The notes under the pieces were generated by a model, which searched no databases, was not told the origin of the DNA, and saw nothing but the letters and a program-made list of their open reading frames with translations. A DNA stretch of 64,000 bases from Naematelia aurantialba (Eukaryota; Basidiomycota; Tremellomycetes; Tremellales; Naemateliaceae), in NCBI GenBank assembly GCA_021527695.1, contig JAKFAO010000004.1, positions 620,001-684,000 of the forward strand. The letters run 5' to 3'. This document shows positions 1-12,431 of this stretch, piece after piece. The translations under genes were made by a program, and so were the position numbers. Each line of letters opens with the position of its first letter. The stretch's first letter is position 1.

Positions 1-35
1 TTTCGTTCTTTCTTTCTTTCTTTCTTTCTTTCTTT
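1..35. repeat. TTTC tetranucleotide microsatellite
   Basis: The window opens with about eight copies of a TTTC/TTCT unit, interrupted once near the left end. It may continue outside the window. It lies downstream of the VMS1 stop codon together with about 300 bases of otherwise unremarkable, CT-rich DNA up to position 344, where I see no gene. Confidence 0.9.
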
Positions 36-344
36 GTACTTCTTCTCTTTCGTCTTCTCTCTGCACGTCTTCTCTTGACGGGTCGCGACTTGGAGAGACA
101 GCAGGCTGACCACAGAAGAACCAAGGATGCCAGAGCGGCTAGAGAAGTGGGGAACCAAGACTGTGCCATACATTGGCCGATGCATCTACATGAGGCTGAC
201 AAGGTGTTCTATGGCATATGTTCCACGGTAAAATGCGCGCAAAATGGTATGCACAGACTGCTGACAGCGAGACCCACCAGTCCCCATCCCAGTCCCCGTC
301 CCCCCACACTTCCACCAGTCATCCGCCGCGACCCGCCCCAAGCC

Positions 345-2798
345 TCAACGCAACCTCGCCTCTGCGGCTCTCGCGCGCCGCTCCCTCTCGATCTTCATCC
401 GCATCTCCGGTGTCATACCTGCCAACCCGCCGTCTCCGCCCGCTCGCCCACCTAGCTTCTGCGGGCCGCCATTTGACTTGACCTCTGGCTGGACCTGCGC
501 AGCCTGTGCAGTCTCGGCAGTCGCGTCCGCCTCCGCCTCTTCCGCCTCCTGCTTGGCCCTTTCTTTCTCCCTCTCCTTCATCTTCTCCTTGAGCCCCTTT
601 CTGCGTTCCGCCCGCTTCTTCTCTTGGACAGCCTCCATCTCCTCGCTGAGGCCGCTCGGAACGTGCGCGCCGTCTTTCCAGTCGTACCAGTCCGGATGGT
701 CATGTGCAATCCTGCGAAAAACGTTCCGCACGCCCTTTGAGCTCGCGACGTCGTAGGCGCGCTCGCGCTTTCCCCCAGCACCCAAGCCTGTACCTCCTTC
801 TGTTTCTTCAGAGACAAATGTGGGGTCCAGTCGGAGATCTTCAAGCATCCACCGCACGATATCTTCCTGCCCTGCTGCCGCTGCGACAGATAGAATGGAC
901 GGGTCAAATTCCGACGCGTATTTTTCGTAGAATGGCTTGAGAGCGTCCAGGCGTCCTTTACGAATCATCTCGGCCATCCGCTTCTGCCTGTCCAAGCGCG
1001 CTTCTTCCTCGGGCGTAAGTTTCGGAACAGCAGGCACAGGAGGGACGGGAGCGGGGGCAGAGGCGGACTTGAGTATGGGCTTGCGAGGCTGGATAGACGC
1101 AATGTACGCGTCGTCGAGGGCTTGCAGAGCCTCCTCGGAAAGATGCGACACCTTGACGCGTGTAAGCTCGTGCCAACACCGCAAGAGCTCCTGGATAGTC
1201 TGAAAGCCTCGTCAGCTGTGCAGCTCCCGCGGAGCTAACATGCCCCATGCATCAGGGGAAGAAGGAAGGGTGGCTCACAGGACGACGAGTGGGAAATGGG
1301 AAAGTGCGTATCCGCTCATCACTCTTTTCCAAGACGGCTCCTTCGTAGCCCCAGAAGCTCTTCTTTCCATGTGTACTAGCTCGCAGGAATATCTTCTCAG
1401 AGAGAGCCAGGTCGTCCGCCCAGTCTGCTAGGAGAGCACGGATCTCCTCCATGAGCGCTTGTTCGCCGTACCGACGCAGCATGGCGCCGGCGGAGATGGC
1501 TTTGGACTTGGCGTTGTCGTTGAGCCCTTGTGAGCCACCTTGCTTCTTACGCGCTGCGAGGTCAGCATCGACCACGATATCGGCGCTGTATTCCTCGCTC
1601 AGATCGCGGGAAGAGTCACGCCTGGAAAGCTGACAACATAGGCAGCGAGAGTACAGACTCGAGAGAGCTCGGCAAGCCTAGCAAAAAGCGCAACGTACTA
1701 GTATACCGATGGAATGTCTTGCTTTTAAGGACGCACACCTCACCCGCGCCTTTGACGTCTTGTTTCTCGTTCTTCCCCCGCGGCCGGAGCGCGACGACCA
1801 TGCCCGCAAAGTGCCCGCCGGCAACCATCAGCAACGTGATCCTCCTCTCTTCTTGCTCCTCGCCCTCTGCTACCCCGCTTACGTTTACGTTCGGCTGCAC
1901 TGCCAGCTGCATGCTCCGCAGGGCAGCGAGGTACGCGTCGGCCCGATCAAACTGGGGGAACAGGGCGCGGTGCACGCCAAACTGGGTATCAGAGGGGACG
2001 CCGAGAGAGTCGATCGGCCGCGTCGGAGTGAACCAAATGATGGCGGTACGCAGCTGAGCACGCCGGGACCGGTCGGCGGCTTCGGCTGCTTCCTCGGAAT
2101 TTTCAGAAGCAGGGCGGGAGAGTTTTTGGCGCGCTAGGAGACGGGTGATTTTCGAGTTGGAGGTCGAGGAGCCGCCGGAGGAGGAGGAGGGTGCCGAGCC
2201 GGAGAGAGAGGATATGCCTATGAGTCGAGTTAGTAAGCTCCTCGGGACAACATGGCATGTGTGGGTAAGCAAGCTTAGTCGGGATAGGGACATGACATGT
2301 GTGGGATGCGGTGTCTTATTTGGGGAAAAGAACGAGATAGAAAAAAGCCTCACCCTCGACCATTCCCTCCCAAGCATCGAGAGCAACGCTCGCTTTGCCG
2401 CTCAATCGAGCCTTGGCATTATATCGATGCCAATCTGACCTGAAATGTTCTCTCTGCTCTTCGATCGTATCGAACTGAGCACCAGGGCATGCCTGGCATG
2501 ACAGTCCACCGCTTCCGCTTCCGCCTACCCCTACCTCCCCCACTCGCCTTGTTCCGCCTCCTGCATCGGCGCCGCCCTGCGCCGACACAGGCTTCTGGAG
2601 CTCCGTGGAGGCGCGGGACGCTCCCGCCGGTCCCGCGGTGGAGTCTAATCGAAGGCTAGCTGTAGCGTTCGAGCTGGAAGATGGGCCGGGAATCGGGTTG
2701 GACGACTGGACGGCCCGGACGGCGAGGTTGGAAAGCAGTTCTGGAGGGATGGCATAGACGTTGAGCGGTCTCGCGAGGATCGAGTCGGGCCGTGACAT
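345..2798 (-). CDS. VMS1: Vms1/ANKZF1-type peptidyl-tRNA hydrolase
   Basis: Ribosome quality-control factor that releases stalled nascent chains from 60S-bound tRNA and recruits Cdc48/VCP. Four exons read on the minus strand (2798-2354, 2217-1699, 1553-1279, 1190-345) join in frame to 694 residues. What is seen: a C2H2-like zinc finger near residues 100-134 (CQACPG...HFRSDWH, then YNAKARL); a VLRF1 hydrolase domain whose catalytic loop KQGGSQ holds the conserved Gln; the family block RTFPFPTRRP; ankyrin-like repeats after it; an acidic/basic coiled coil; and a C-terminal VCP-interacting motif RRARAAEARL. The GGSQ loop sits across the exon 2/3 junction (FHRYT then TRKKQ), which fixed the acceptor at 1554. 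Start chosen at the first ATG, upstream of the zinc finger. Divergent from CAM1. All key residues appear intact. Confidence 0.95.
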
Positions 2799-3264
2799 GT
2801 TGAGCGTGGTAGCTCGGTCTGTCTAGCGGTGGCCTGAGAGTGATGGCTACGACAATGACTGTCGTTGTTCGCCTCTTCCAGTGACTTGCTGATCCGCTTG
2901 GATACGGACCACCACTGCTGCAGACTGTGAATATGGACTTTTCGCGACTGCATGATTTGGACTTTCGGATCCGTAAATACGGTTGCGTCACCACCCTGAT
3001 GCCTGCCTGATAATTTCCCTGTTCCGGGATTTGCAACTATCAGGCAGCGAAAGCAGCGCCTCGCGCCTCGCGCTGGAAGACCACCCTGTGCTGTGCGACG
3101 TGGTACGTGGTGCATCCTCGCTGTTCATCTGGTGATATCCCCCAGCCACATCCCTCGTCCGAATCATTGCTATTGCCCGATCTTGCTTGCTCTCTCTTGT
3201 GGTACCGCAACCTCTGACTTGACCTGCAGAGCCCCACCTTCCCCCTCGACAATAAGAAACCAAT
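2799..3264. promoter_or_regulatory. Shared divergent upstream region VMS1/CAM1
   Basis: The 466 bases between the two start codons hold both promoters and 5' leaders. I see no clear TATA element and no further gene. The last bases before the CAM1 ATG are A-rich (AATAAGAAACCAAT), a usual fungal leader composition. Confidence 0.6.
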
Positions 3265-4970
3265 ATGGCCGAGCAACTGGTGCGTCGCCTCTATTTCCAG
3301 ATGTCTTGATCCCTGCTCCTGATCCCTCCTGTCACGCTGTATGCGGACGCATCTCTTTCACTGCACTGTACGAGGACACAGTGACACCTCTTCTACGCTG
3401 TGCCCCCGTCGCGACGCCTTGCATGACCTGCGCTGCATGGAATCGGGATACTGATGTCTCGTGTTTCTTTGGAATGGCCATACAGACTAAAGGTCAGTCC
3501 TCACTGTTGGCAACGCGGTCCACGCTGACGATCTGCAGAGCAAATTGCCGGTACGTCTGGGGCATCGTTTGACTCCTGACCAACGCTCCGAGAGCGCTGG
3601 CGGTGTCGTGTCGTGACGGGGACCTCGAGCTGATGGAGACGTGCCAGAATTCAAAGAGGCTTTCTCGCTCTTTGACAAAGGTCAGTCGCTTGCCGTCGTA
3701 TTTTGTGCAGCGCTCATGGTCCCGTTCCGTCTCTTCTGCATTGTCGCTTGTCGTGGACCCGAACTGAATCCCGATACCACACTCGCCATCCTCGCTGCTG
3801 CCGTATCTTCCGTCTTCACTCCATCTAATACCCGATCTGATACCCGATCTGATACCCGATCTGACACTCGACCGGATACTCCATCTGACACGCGACTTGA
3901 CAATCGACTTGACTCTCGTCGCTCGTCACGCTCGCACTAAACTACTCGTGTCTTGACGACATGTCCAAAACCTGCCTTTCCCCACGTCACGCTCTCGCGC
4001 ACAGACGGAGATGGCACCATCACCTCCAAGGAGCTCGGGACTGTCATGCGCTCCCTCGGGCAGAACCCAACCCAAGCCGAGCTTGAGGACATGATCAACG
4101 AGGTGAGCGCTACCGCCACTCTATACCTCTGCATCGCCCTGCACATTGAGACCATACTCGTTTCGCTATCCTCCTCTGCCCCTGTGACTTGCATCACACA
4201 CTTGAATCACGGTCGATCTATCCCTCTTCCTATATCACGTGCGATCTTCCTGAACAGCTATGCCACCCTACGTCCACGCTGCCGAATGCCTTCCAGCCTC
4301 CTCTAATGCCATTTAATGCTGACCGGCAGGTCGACGCGGACGGCAACAGCTCGATCGACTTTGCCGAATTCATGACCCTCATGGCGCGGAAGATGCACGA
4401 TACTGATTCCGAGGAGGAGATCCGCGAAGCCTTCAAGGGTACGTTTTGCGACTCTAATGTCAAATTCTGAAGCAATCCGTCTAACGACGACTAGTGTTTG
4501 ACAAGGACGGGAATGGCTACATCAGCGCGGCCGAGCTCAAACACGTCATGAGTCCGTACTGTCTCCCATCTCTCGCCTGCCGAGCTCTCCCGCGGGCTGG
4601 CCCACACATGCTGTCTCCAGTGGCGGGCCGGGCACCGCACGCAATGTTGTACGGATCAAACGCTCATGATGCACAGCCAACCTCGGTGAGAAGCTTTCCG
4701 ACGCTGAGATCAGCGAGATGATTCGCGAGGCAGACAAGGACGGTGGGTTTCTCACTTCTCAGCCTCGATTTGATTTCGTTCTGCATTGCTGATGCTGATG
4801 CTTCGTTAGGGGATGGAATGGTAACACCGCTTGCATGGGCACGTTGAGTGAGCTGATATAGAAACAGATCGACTACAACGAGTTTGTGACGATGATGATG
4901 GCTAGTGAGTTGTGTTCCGAGCTCTGCAGTGCCAATCGTCCTGGGGTTTTGCTGATCAACTATAGAGTAA
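3265..4970 (+). CDS. CAM1: Calmodulin
   Basis: Calcium sensor with four EF-hands that activates calcineurin, CaM kinases and other targets. Eleven exons: 3265-3279, 3486-3492, 3539-3550, 3648-3680, 4005-4102, 4330-4438, 4495-4551, 4677-4742, 4810-4820, 4868-4904, 4966-4970. They sum to 450 nt and give exactly 149 residues, the canonical length. The spliced protein begins MAEQLTKEQIAEFKEAF and ends MMMAK. The loops read [36 protein letters not shown] and DKDGDGMIDYNE, all with the calcium ligands present. Several exons are tiny (7, 12, 11 and 5 nt; the last holds only two bases of the final Lys codon plus the stop). Every junction uses GT-AG. A gene finder would be likely to miss part of this model. 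The protein identity is certain because calmodulin is nearly invariant. Confidence 0.98.
3826..3915. repeat. 12-bp tandem repeat in CAM1 intron 4
   Basis: About seven diverging copies of a unit like ACCCGATCTGAT lie in the 324-bp fourth intron of calmodulin, the longest intron of that gene. The first three copies are near perfect and later ones decay. The array is open in one frame and translates to RSDT-type repeats. Since calmodulin skips it, this is a repeat effect and not coding. Confidence 0.85.
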
Positions 4971-6837
4971 GAGTGGGAGGGGAAGGGATGAAGGCGGATG
5001 AGGTGATGTGTGGGTGTCGGGTGGAAAATAGGCAGTCCAGGGGAGTTTGGGCCCCGGCGGGGGATTGTTAGGACGTTGTGGGGTTGGGGTCTCTGGGCAC
5101 ACACCTCGACTGAATGCTGCGAGAATGCGGAGCGAATGCGGAGCAATGTACATGATCTCTGATTTCGGGACGTGGGAGGAGCGCGGTAAAGGCTGCATCT
5201 TGTGCGCGATCTCAGCCACCTGCGGCTCGTTTGATCTGGTTCTGCGTGAATCTTTGCGCCGTTGCATAAGAAGCGGACGTCGATCGGCAGGAATCAATGG
5301 CCAGTGCCTTGCTGAAGGCATGCTGGCTGCACGTACGTGCGGTACGCTATGTTGCACAGGGCAAGTAGGTCGACATTGGCTAAAGGAGCTACGCTCACCC
5401 GGTTCGACTCTCGAATACCGACGTTGACCTCTGGGATACGGTGTGTGTGCAAGTTGGAGTCGCCGGGATGGAGCCTACGAGAGTCCCTCACTGCGGCCGA
5501 GAAGTCTGGGCAGGTGTTGTATCGTATCGTGACGTTGCTGAGAAGGTCGGAGGTCCGAGCTCCTAAGCGATGGCTCAAAGACCTCTCAGTATAGTACGTC
5601 GACCTATGCAGGATGCTGGGACGGTACATTGCAACTTGGCAGGATGCTACAGGTTGCAGACAGACACAGGATACATCATGCTGGACACTGGATGCAGAAG
5701 AATACAGGATACAGGATACGGACACTGAATACTGCATACACGATGCAGGATTATGGACGATGCGCGAGACAGGATGCAGGATACGGCGATACGATGCAGG
5801 ATGCAGGACACTGTGTGCCGGATCAGGATGACAGGCCGGTGCGGCTGTAGCGCATTGACGTCTGTGGCTGTCATCAATGCCGTGTTACTTTTGACCCTGA
5901 AATGCATTGCCTTGGCTGCCGGGCGTCGGGGGGAAATCACGCGGTACGTCATGGCCATGCACGCGTTTCGGGGGAACAGGGTACGATAGCCGCGTCAGGA
6001 GCGAGGTCGGTAGAAGAGCAGCAGGGTTGAGCTGCAGGAATGGCAGGACGGTGCGAGCGGTGCTTTTGTACGACGGCAGGAGGAGAAGGGGAGAAGGGAG
6101 AAGGCAGCAGGGCAAAGGAGGAATTTAATGAGCAGAGTGATAGAGTAATGAGGATTGAGACTGGGCAGCGTAGGAGGAAGAAAGACGGGAGAGCCGTAAA
6201 CTGGACCAGGCGGGTCGCTACAGCCCGGGTTGCAAGGGTTTGCATCTCGTCAATCCCACGTAAGAGTAGATACGCTGCACCCCGTCATACCAAACGATTT
6301 TACTCTTTCCTTCCCGACTTGCACATCCGCAAGCATCGTATACACCTAGCTTCACCACTACCATACTACCGCTACCCACCACACCACACCCACCGCACAG
6401 ACGCACCCCAAAAGGTGAGTGAGTGCATCACGCCTCATGCCTTGCATCATGCCCTACTCCCTGTCTACCATCGCCGAATATACTCCGTCCTCTTTCGCCC
6501 CTTCGCCATTTCGCCCTTCCCCCCTTACCTTCTCCCTCCCACCCTCTCCCCCCGTGATCCCATTGTCCGTGTCCCCTTACTGCCTCCTTTCATCATTCCC
6601 CTCGCCCTCATCCTCGCCCCGCTGCCTCTTGATCGCCTCGTCTGCCGATCAGACGACAGGTTCATCGCCTCACACTCATTTCTTTCTCTCTACCTGCTCT
6701 ACATCTCATTGCTTTCTCTCTACCTGTTCTACATTTCATCTCGGCGTCACTCCATCGCTGCTCTCCCGTGTCCTTCGACACCCTGCACTCTGACTCGCGT
6801 ATCCACTGCCAGAGCACGTCTGACTGCAGCTAGCAAC
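4971..6837. other. Intergenic region between CAM1 and the dehydrogenase
   Basis: About 1.9 kb with no gene I can support. It holds a decayed minisatellite (about 5640-5835) and a long pyrimidine-rich run (about 6470-6790) just before the dehydrogenase start codon, probably its promoter and 5' leader. Small open frames here have no family features. Confidence 0.6.
5640..5835. repeat. GATGCAGGATAC-type minisatellite
   Basis: The words GGATGCAGGATAC, CAGGATAC and GATGCAGGA recur many times with short spacers over about 200 bases. Copies are imperfect and spacing varies, so this is a decayed tandem array. The regular spacers and conserved repeats expected of CRISPR are absent. Confidence 0.75.
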
Positions 6838-8731
6838 ATGGTCGTTAAAGGAGAAATGAACGCGCTGTGGTACAGCAAGGTGAGCATCTCAGCTCCCATC
6901 GTGTCTTGCTGATCCCGCTTCCTCTTCTCTTACTGTGACACTGCTTCATGCTCGCTTCTTCCTCCTCGCCTCCTCCTCGCACTCGATTCGCTATGCTGCT
7001 CTGGTACTTGGTACTCGTCTGCTCTCGATTCCTGTGCTCGTCGCTTCCGGTTCTCGCTCTCCTCGCTCTCCCGCCCGCTCTCGCATACCGTGCAGCCCGA
7101 GACCTTTGAGATCAAAAAGGTCCCTGTCCCCGAGATCGGCCCAGAGGAGGTCCTCCTGCAGGGTACGTCACGTCCCTCCTCCCCCTCGTCCGCCTGCCTC
7201 CCCCGTTCACCTGGCTCTGGCTCCCGCTAACATGACACAGTCGACATCTGCGGTGTGTGCGGTACCGATGTACGCCCGATTTTCTCTTGTCACGCGCAAG
7301 CTAACAGCCGCAGCAACACATCCACGAGGGAGAATTCATCGCAAAGTTCCCTGTGTGTTCCCCCGTCTGCCCGCGCGTGGGACTTGAGCTGACTGATCGC
7401 AGCTAATTCCCGGACACGAGGCCGTCGGCCGCATCGTCGCCATGGGCGACAAGGTCAAGGGTTTTGAGCTGGGGGACCGCATTGCTGCTGATGTCGGAGG
7501 TGAGCCTAGTCGACTCCCAGTCTGCGCCGTCCACTTTTCTTCGATTTCGAACCAGCACCTGCAACCCTTCACTTGGTTATATCCCCCCACCTGGTCGTTC
7601 CCAAGCAGCGCTGACGCCCTTTTAGAGACTTGCGGATGGTGCCATTACTGCCGAAAGGGCCAGGAGCTCTTTTGCGAGCACTTTACTCCAGCTGGTGTCG
7701 CCCGAGACGGTGGTTTTGCAGACTACATCAAGTAGTGAGCATCGCCCTCAGACCGACCATCACGCGAGGCTCATGAGCGCAGCCACTTCTCCAAATGCTA
7801 CAAGATCAAGCACCTGACTGACGAGGAGGCGACGCTTCTCGAGCCCGCTTCATGCGCTATCCACGGCATGGACAAGCTCAAGATGCCCTTTGGCGCAAAG
7901 GTGCTCTTGATTGGTGCCGGCCCGACTGGTTTGATCCTTGCTCAGCTCATGAAGGTGGGTTCCTTTCGTGGTCGCGGTGGGACGGGAAGGTAGCTTCTCC
8001 AATCTGAACTGAGTTGGACTGCTTATCATTGGATTGAGCTTCATTTTGTCCACGCAATGTAGTGGATAGAAACCACTTAAGGCTGACTGGCGCAGATGGG
8101 GGGCGCTGGGCACATCACGATCGCTGCCAATGCCGGTATCAAGATGGACATTGCGCGTACAGTTGAGGCTGGTGATGCATATATCGACCTCCACCGGGAG
8201 GACGCCAAGGCTCAATGGGAGCAGATTAAGAAGGATAACCCCTGTGTGTTGACTCTCTGGGGTGTGCGAGCCACTCTGACCAGGCGTAGACGGCTTTGAC
8301 GTCGTCGCCGAGTGCACAGGTGTCGAGTCGATTGTCAACGATGCCATCAACTACGTGTCACGAGGCGGCACTCTACTGGTGTACGGTGTCTATGCAGACA
8401 AGGCACGCGTCTCGTGGTCGCCCACCAAGATCTTCGTCGACGAGATCAAGTGGGTTATCCCCTTGTAGGCGAGAGAGGTGCTAACGCCTCACAGCATCAT
8501 TGGCTCGTTCTCCCAGACTTACTGTTTCCCTCGTGCGATCGACCTGCTCGACAGCAAGAAGATCAGGACGACCGGCATGGTGTGAGTGGTACCTGGGAAA
8601 CTGGATAAAGTGATGAGTGCTGATGGGGCAGCACCGACGTCTTTGAGCTCAAAGACTACCAGAAGGCTCTTGACAAGATGAGCTCTCGTGGTGCGCTCAA
8701 GATTGCCATCCGACCTGGCCCTTTGCAGTAG
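6838..8731 (+). CDS. Zinc-dependent medium-chain dehydrogenase, D-arabinitol/sorbitol type
   Basis: Oxidises a polyol or secondary alcohol with NAD(P). Eleven exons: 6838-6879, 7096-7162, 7241-7269, 7314-7352, 7403-7499, 7626-7734, 7783-7954, 8096-8243, 8290-8449, 8495-8581, 8632-8731. Total 1050 nt, 349 residues. Catalytic-zinc signature CGVCGTD near residue 40 and GHEAVG near 62; structural-zinc cysteines in [16 protein letters not shown] (CX2CX2CX7C); Rossmann glycine motif LLIGAGPTG; then a cofactor region with no obvious acidic residue after the second strand (ITIAANAG), which could favour NADP. The overall pattern resembles fungal D-arabinitol dehydrogenases, but sorbitol/xylitol dehydrogenase or another MDR substrate is possible. 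No signal peptide, so probably cytosolic. Flanked by repeat-rich DNA on both sides. Confidence 0.9.
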
Positions 8732-9339
8732 AGTAGGAGAGACGCTTGCAGGAGGCAATGTCGGGGGCGAGTCGTCGAGGTGTCTACTGTAGTTCATGTT
8801 CGTTCAACCTGTATCATGCAGTCTGGCATTGGGGCGATGGTTGCGGCTGTTGTGTTGCGTGCGATGTGTTGCGCGTGGGTGTGTTGGTGCATTGTGTGAT
8901 GCTGCGATAGCCACCATCGAGAATGGGAGTCCGGTCCGTGGCAAATGCCAAGGTGCATGACAGAATCTGCATCCGGCCCGGAGGAGATGGGGGCAAGAGA
9001 CAACACACCACGAGAGGCGCTGGTCTGTCTGGCGGTCGACGGGGGAGGTGGAGGGAAGATACAGGATGAGGGTGAGGTACGACTGCCGTCAAAGACGCAA
9101 CCGAAAGCGGAGTACGGCGGCGCAGAGGGAGGCACAGAAGAGGGAGGTACGAGGGCTGAGCACGAGGCTCAATGCGGAGCACAGCACTGCTCTGGTGACT
9201 GCTTCTCTGTTATCTTCACTGCTGTGTTTAACTGGACGCTGCGGAGCACAGCGTGCGTGCGAGTGTGCGGTGCATCCAGCGTGCGTGCGATGATGCAAGC
9301 GCACACGCCGGCACGAGTGCTGTCTTTCCGACGTTCAAG

Positions 9340-9500
9340 CACATGGCACTGCGGTACTTATGTCATTTTGCACTGCGGCACCTACCCAAGCACTTTCACT
9401 GCGGCACTCACCCACCGCACTTTGCACTTTGCACTTACCCATAGCACTTTCACTGCGGCACTTGCACACGGCCCTGCGGCCCTTATGGCACGTTTGCACT
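9340..9500. repeat. GCACTGCGGCAC-type degenerate tandem repeat
   Basis: The core CACTGCGGCAC and its partner GCACTTTGCACTT recur about eight times in 160 bases, with spacers of uneven length and sequence. This looks like a minisatellite in decay. Confidence 0.75.
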
Positions 9501-9879
9501 GCGGCACAGCTGTCCTTCCCGATGGTCGACGCGACACCAACTGGTGATCCAACGACGGCGACCTGTCGCATGATTTTCAGCACGAGCACGGACACGGACA
9601 TGACATTGCACGAGCATGACATGGCGCGATGCGTGGACGGAAGCATGGTCGAGACTCGAGATGGTATCGCGACGCGCAGCGCGAGTCGCTACGCCCTGCA
9701 CAGGGTGTGACGGCCCGCGGAGCCAGGCTATGAGATTCGAAACTCCAACTCGAACTCGAACTCCAAACGCCAAACTACGCCACTACGAAGTTATGAGGCT
9801 AGACGTAAAGCCAAAGCCAACTGCAACGGTCACCTGCAAGCTGGTTGTCAGGTGCTCCTCCGAGTAAGTGAACCATGCA

Positions 9880-9911
9880 TTCTGATGTGAAGACATTCTG
9901 ATGTGAAGACG
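9880..9911. repeat. 16-bp direct tandem duplication
   Basis: ATTCTGATGTGAAGAC occurs twice back to back with no mismatch. It is small but clean, so it is probably a recent slippage event. No coding context. Confidence 0.85.
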
Positions 9912-10485
9912 CAAGTGCTTTGAGGATGATCATATGCGTTTCACAACCCACACCCCACAACTCTGGACGCGACGCGCCGACGCGATGAAACGAGGACCTT
10001 TGTCCTGAGCCCGTGCTCCATGTGCTTGCCCCCTCGAATCCTTGCGCGGCACCCTTGAATTCTGCTTTGACCATTTCCCATGGCCCTTGGTCCCGTGGCC
10101 CCTTGGACCCGGTGACCCTTGAACTTGCTCGCTGTCGCTATACGACGCTTCCCCCGGGAATCACTCGGCGAGACTGCAGTGTCCATCCTGTCCGTCCATG
10201 CCCTCGTTCTATTCTCACACCTAGAGGCTCACACGTTCACCCCTACACTCACCCCTAACTCACGACCCCAGACCGCCAGACCCCAATTCCTGGCCGACCG
10301 AGGGTCAGCGGGGCCATTACCGAACTTTACCAGTCCACATGCTCCGAGCTACGACTGATCGTCTGGGCTCTCTAGTGCTGTTCTGTACTGTACTAACCGG
10401 TATCCGCACGATGATGCAATCTGCACTGCGCTTCGATGTGATCGTCTGTACTAGTCTGTGTTGCGCTACTGCGCTCCACACTATG

Positions 10486-10486
<1 letters not shown>

Positions 10487-10528
<42 letters not shown>

Positions 10529-10530
10529 CC
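10487..10530. repeat. CCCATG hexanucleotide repeat, about seven copies
   Basis: Perfect tandem CCCATG units followed by two decayed copies. Because the unit is six bases, each frame stays open and encodes HA, PM or CP dipeptide runs. None of these belongs to a supported gene. Confidence 0.95.
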
Positions 10531-10689
10531 TCATGACTCATGCCCATCATGTATGCCGTACATGTGTCCTGACATTGGCGCACATACGGCGCAGGGCAAC
10601 GCAGGGCTGTGTAGGATGCAGGATAACACGCAACACAGGACAACTCAGGAAACGACAGCCCAAGACCACACAGTACATACGAGTAGGCC

Positions 10690-10745
10690 AAGTCTGGACC
10701 ACTCAGGAAACACAGGACAACAGGACAACAGGACAACTAGGACAA
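10690..10745. repeat. AGGACAAC-type short tandem repeat
   Basis: Four close copies of CAGGACAA/AGGACAAC, preceded by single CAGGAAAC and CAGGATAAC words from about 10618. A simple repeat in non-coding DNA. Confidence 0.8.
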
Positions 10746-12431
10746 CATAATAGAAATCAACACGCAACACAACAACCCCCACCAGACAGACGCAAGCGGA
10801 AGGAGCGTCGCCTGGCTTGGCACCTTGTCCACCGACGGTTCGGGGGTCGCTCCATGACATGTGGGCATAGTGTGAGACGGAAACGTGGACACTGGGCGCT
10901 GCACTTGGCTGGTGCTACGGCCGGTCGAGGACTTCCGCTTTCGTATTTCGGTATTCTCATGCATAGTATGCGGACGAGCGAGTGCGTTTACGAGTACGAG
11001 CAAGAATGCGCCTTGGCTTGATTCCCACATACTGCGGGTTTCGGGGTGGCCCCTGGACTTGGGTCCGGCCTCTGCCGCTGTAACCCCTCCCTTCTCCACC
11101 TCTCCACCTCTCCGCCGTCTGCCGTCTCCGGTGCTGAGGTGCTGATCGGGCCTGAACATCAGACATGAGACATGCCGCTGGATTCTCGAGTCGCCGAAGC
11201 CTAGCGCCGCAGCGTCCTAGCGCCAGCCGATGCAAATGCAACGCAGCTAGAATTGCTGCGACCGCGACCGCATTAGGCGCGATCCCACGCTTTCGACGAC
11301 AGCCTCTGCGACAGGCGACAGGCTGCAGAGGTAGTCGCCGAGAGAGCCTGGACCCTTGACTCGGATGCAGCGGAGAAATGCAGAATCTCCTCTGGTGGAC
11401 TTTTTTTTGGCTTTGCCGGCAATTTGGGGGTCCAGGGCGGTGATTGGCCAAAGGAGGGTACGCACCCATCGAAGAACGGGATGAAACGCGCGGAAATGTC
11501 CAAAACCGAACACTCGGGAGGCCTTGGTAAACAAGGTCGAGAGCCCCTAAATGGGTATCCTGGGGCTATTCAGGGGTCTGGCGCGCCCGGGAAACGAGGG
11601 ACGTCCCTGAAACTTCCCTGGCTCCCGGCGCAGCGCTGCACCGCGCAATCCCCTGGGCCATTTTGAAACGAGCCACGATCCACGATCCGAAGAGTTAATG
11701 TGCCTTCAGGGTCTCGCAGCGCCCGTGAGATGAGACAAACAACGCTCAGCTGGCCAGACGCGCCGCGAGGACAAGGGGGAAGCTTCAGTTTCAAACGATG
11801 GTGTCCTTGCCCTCTTTTCGATCTGCCCGCTACTCCCACTCTTGGCCCCCCCCTTCCCCCCCCCCACCCCTCCTCCCTTTGACTCAATCCCCCTTTTTCT
11901 GTTATACATATATACAAACGGCCAATCGACCTCCCATCCCCTCTCGGATCCATCCACGACCCTCTTTTTCGCCTTTGCCTTCCTTCTTTTCACGGCCCCC
12001 CCCAGCGAGCACACCACCACCCCCGGACATCACCCACGCGCCGGACACTTGGCCTGCGCCCCGCGCTCCCGCTCCCACTCCCACTCGCTCGGACTCACTC
12101 GCCAGACGCTGCTTGGCTGCTTGGCCCCCACACACGCACACGCACAAGACGACACTCGCTCAAGGACAAAGGAAAATAGACCAACGGCCTGGACCCCCGG
12201 CTCGACACGAATAGTCGCTCGCTACCACACCACACGGCATCACATCGCCCGCACTTGCACTCGAGAGAGCCTCACGTAAAAACTTGCATAGACCACCCCG
12301 AAAGGCATCACCCCCGAAAAAAACCACCAAGGCAGAATCACATCCTCCTCGCCCTACTTAAGCTGACGACCGCGTGAGTGCAGCTTCTTTCCACACACAC
12401 GGATTGCTATTCCTGCATCACCCAAATCTGG

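Noticed and set aside
9340..9500. CRISPR-like array of CACTGCGGCAC
   Set aside because: Units differ in length and sequence and spacers are not uniform. The host is eukaryotic and there is no cas-like gene, so it is a decayed minisatellite.
10339..10536. Open frame with HAHAHA run
   Set aside because: Openness is produced by the CCCATG hexamer; there is no other coding sign.
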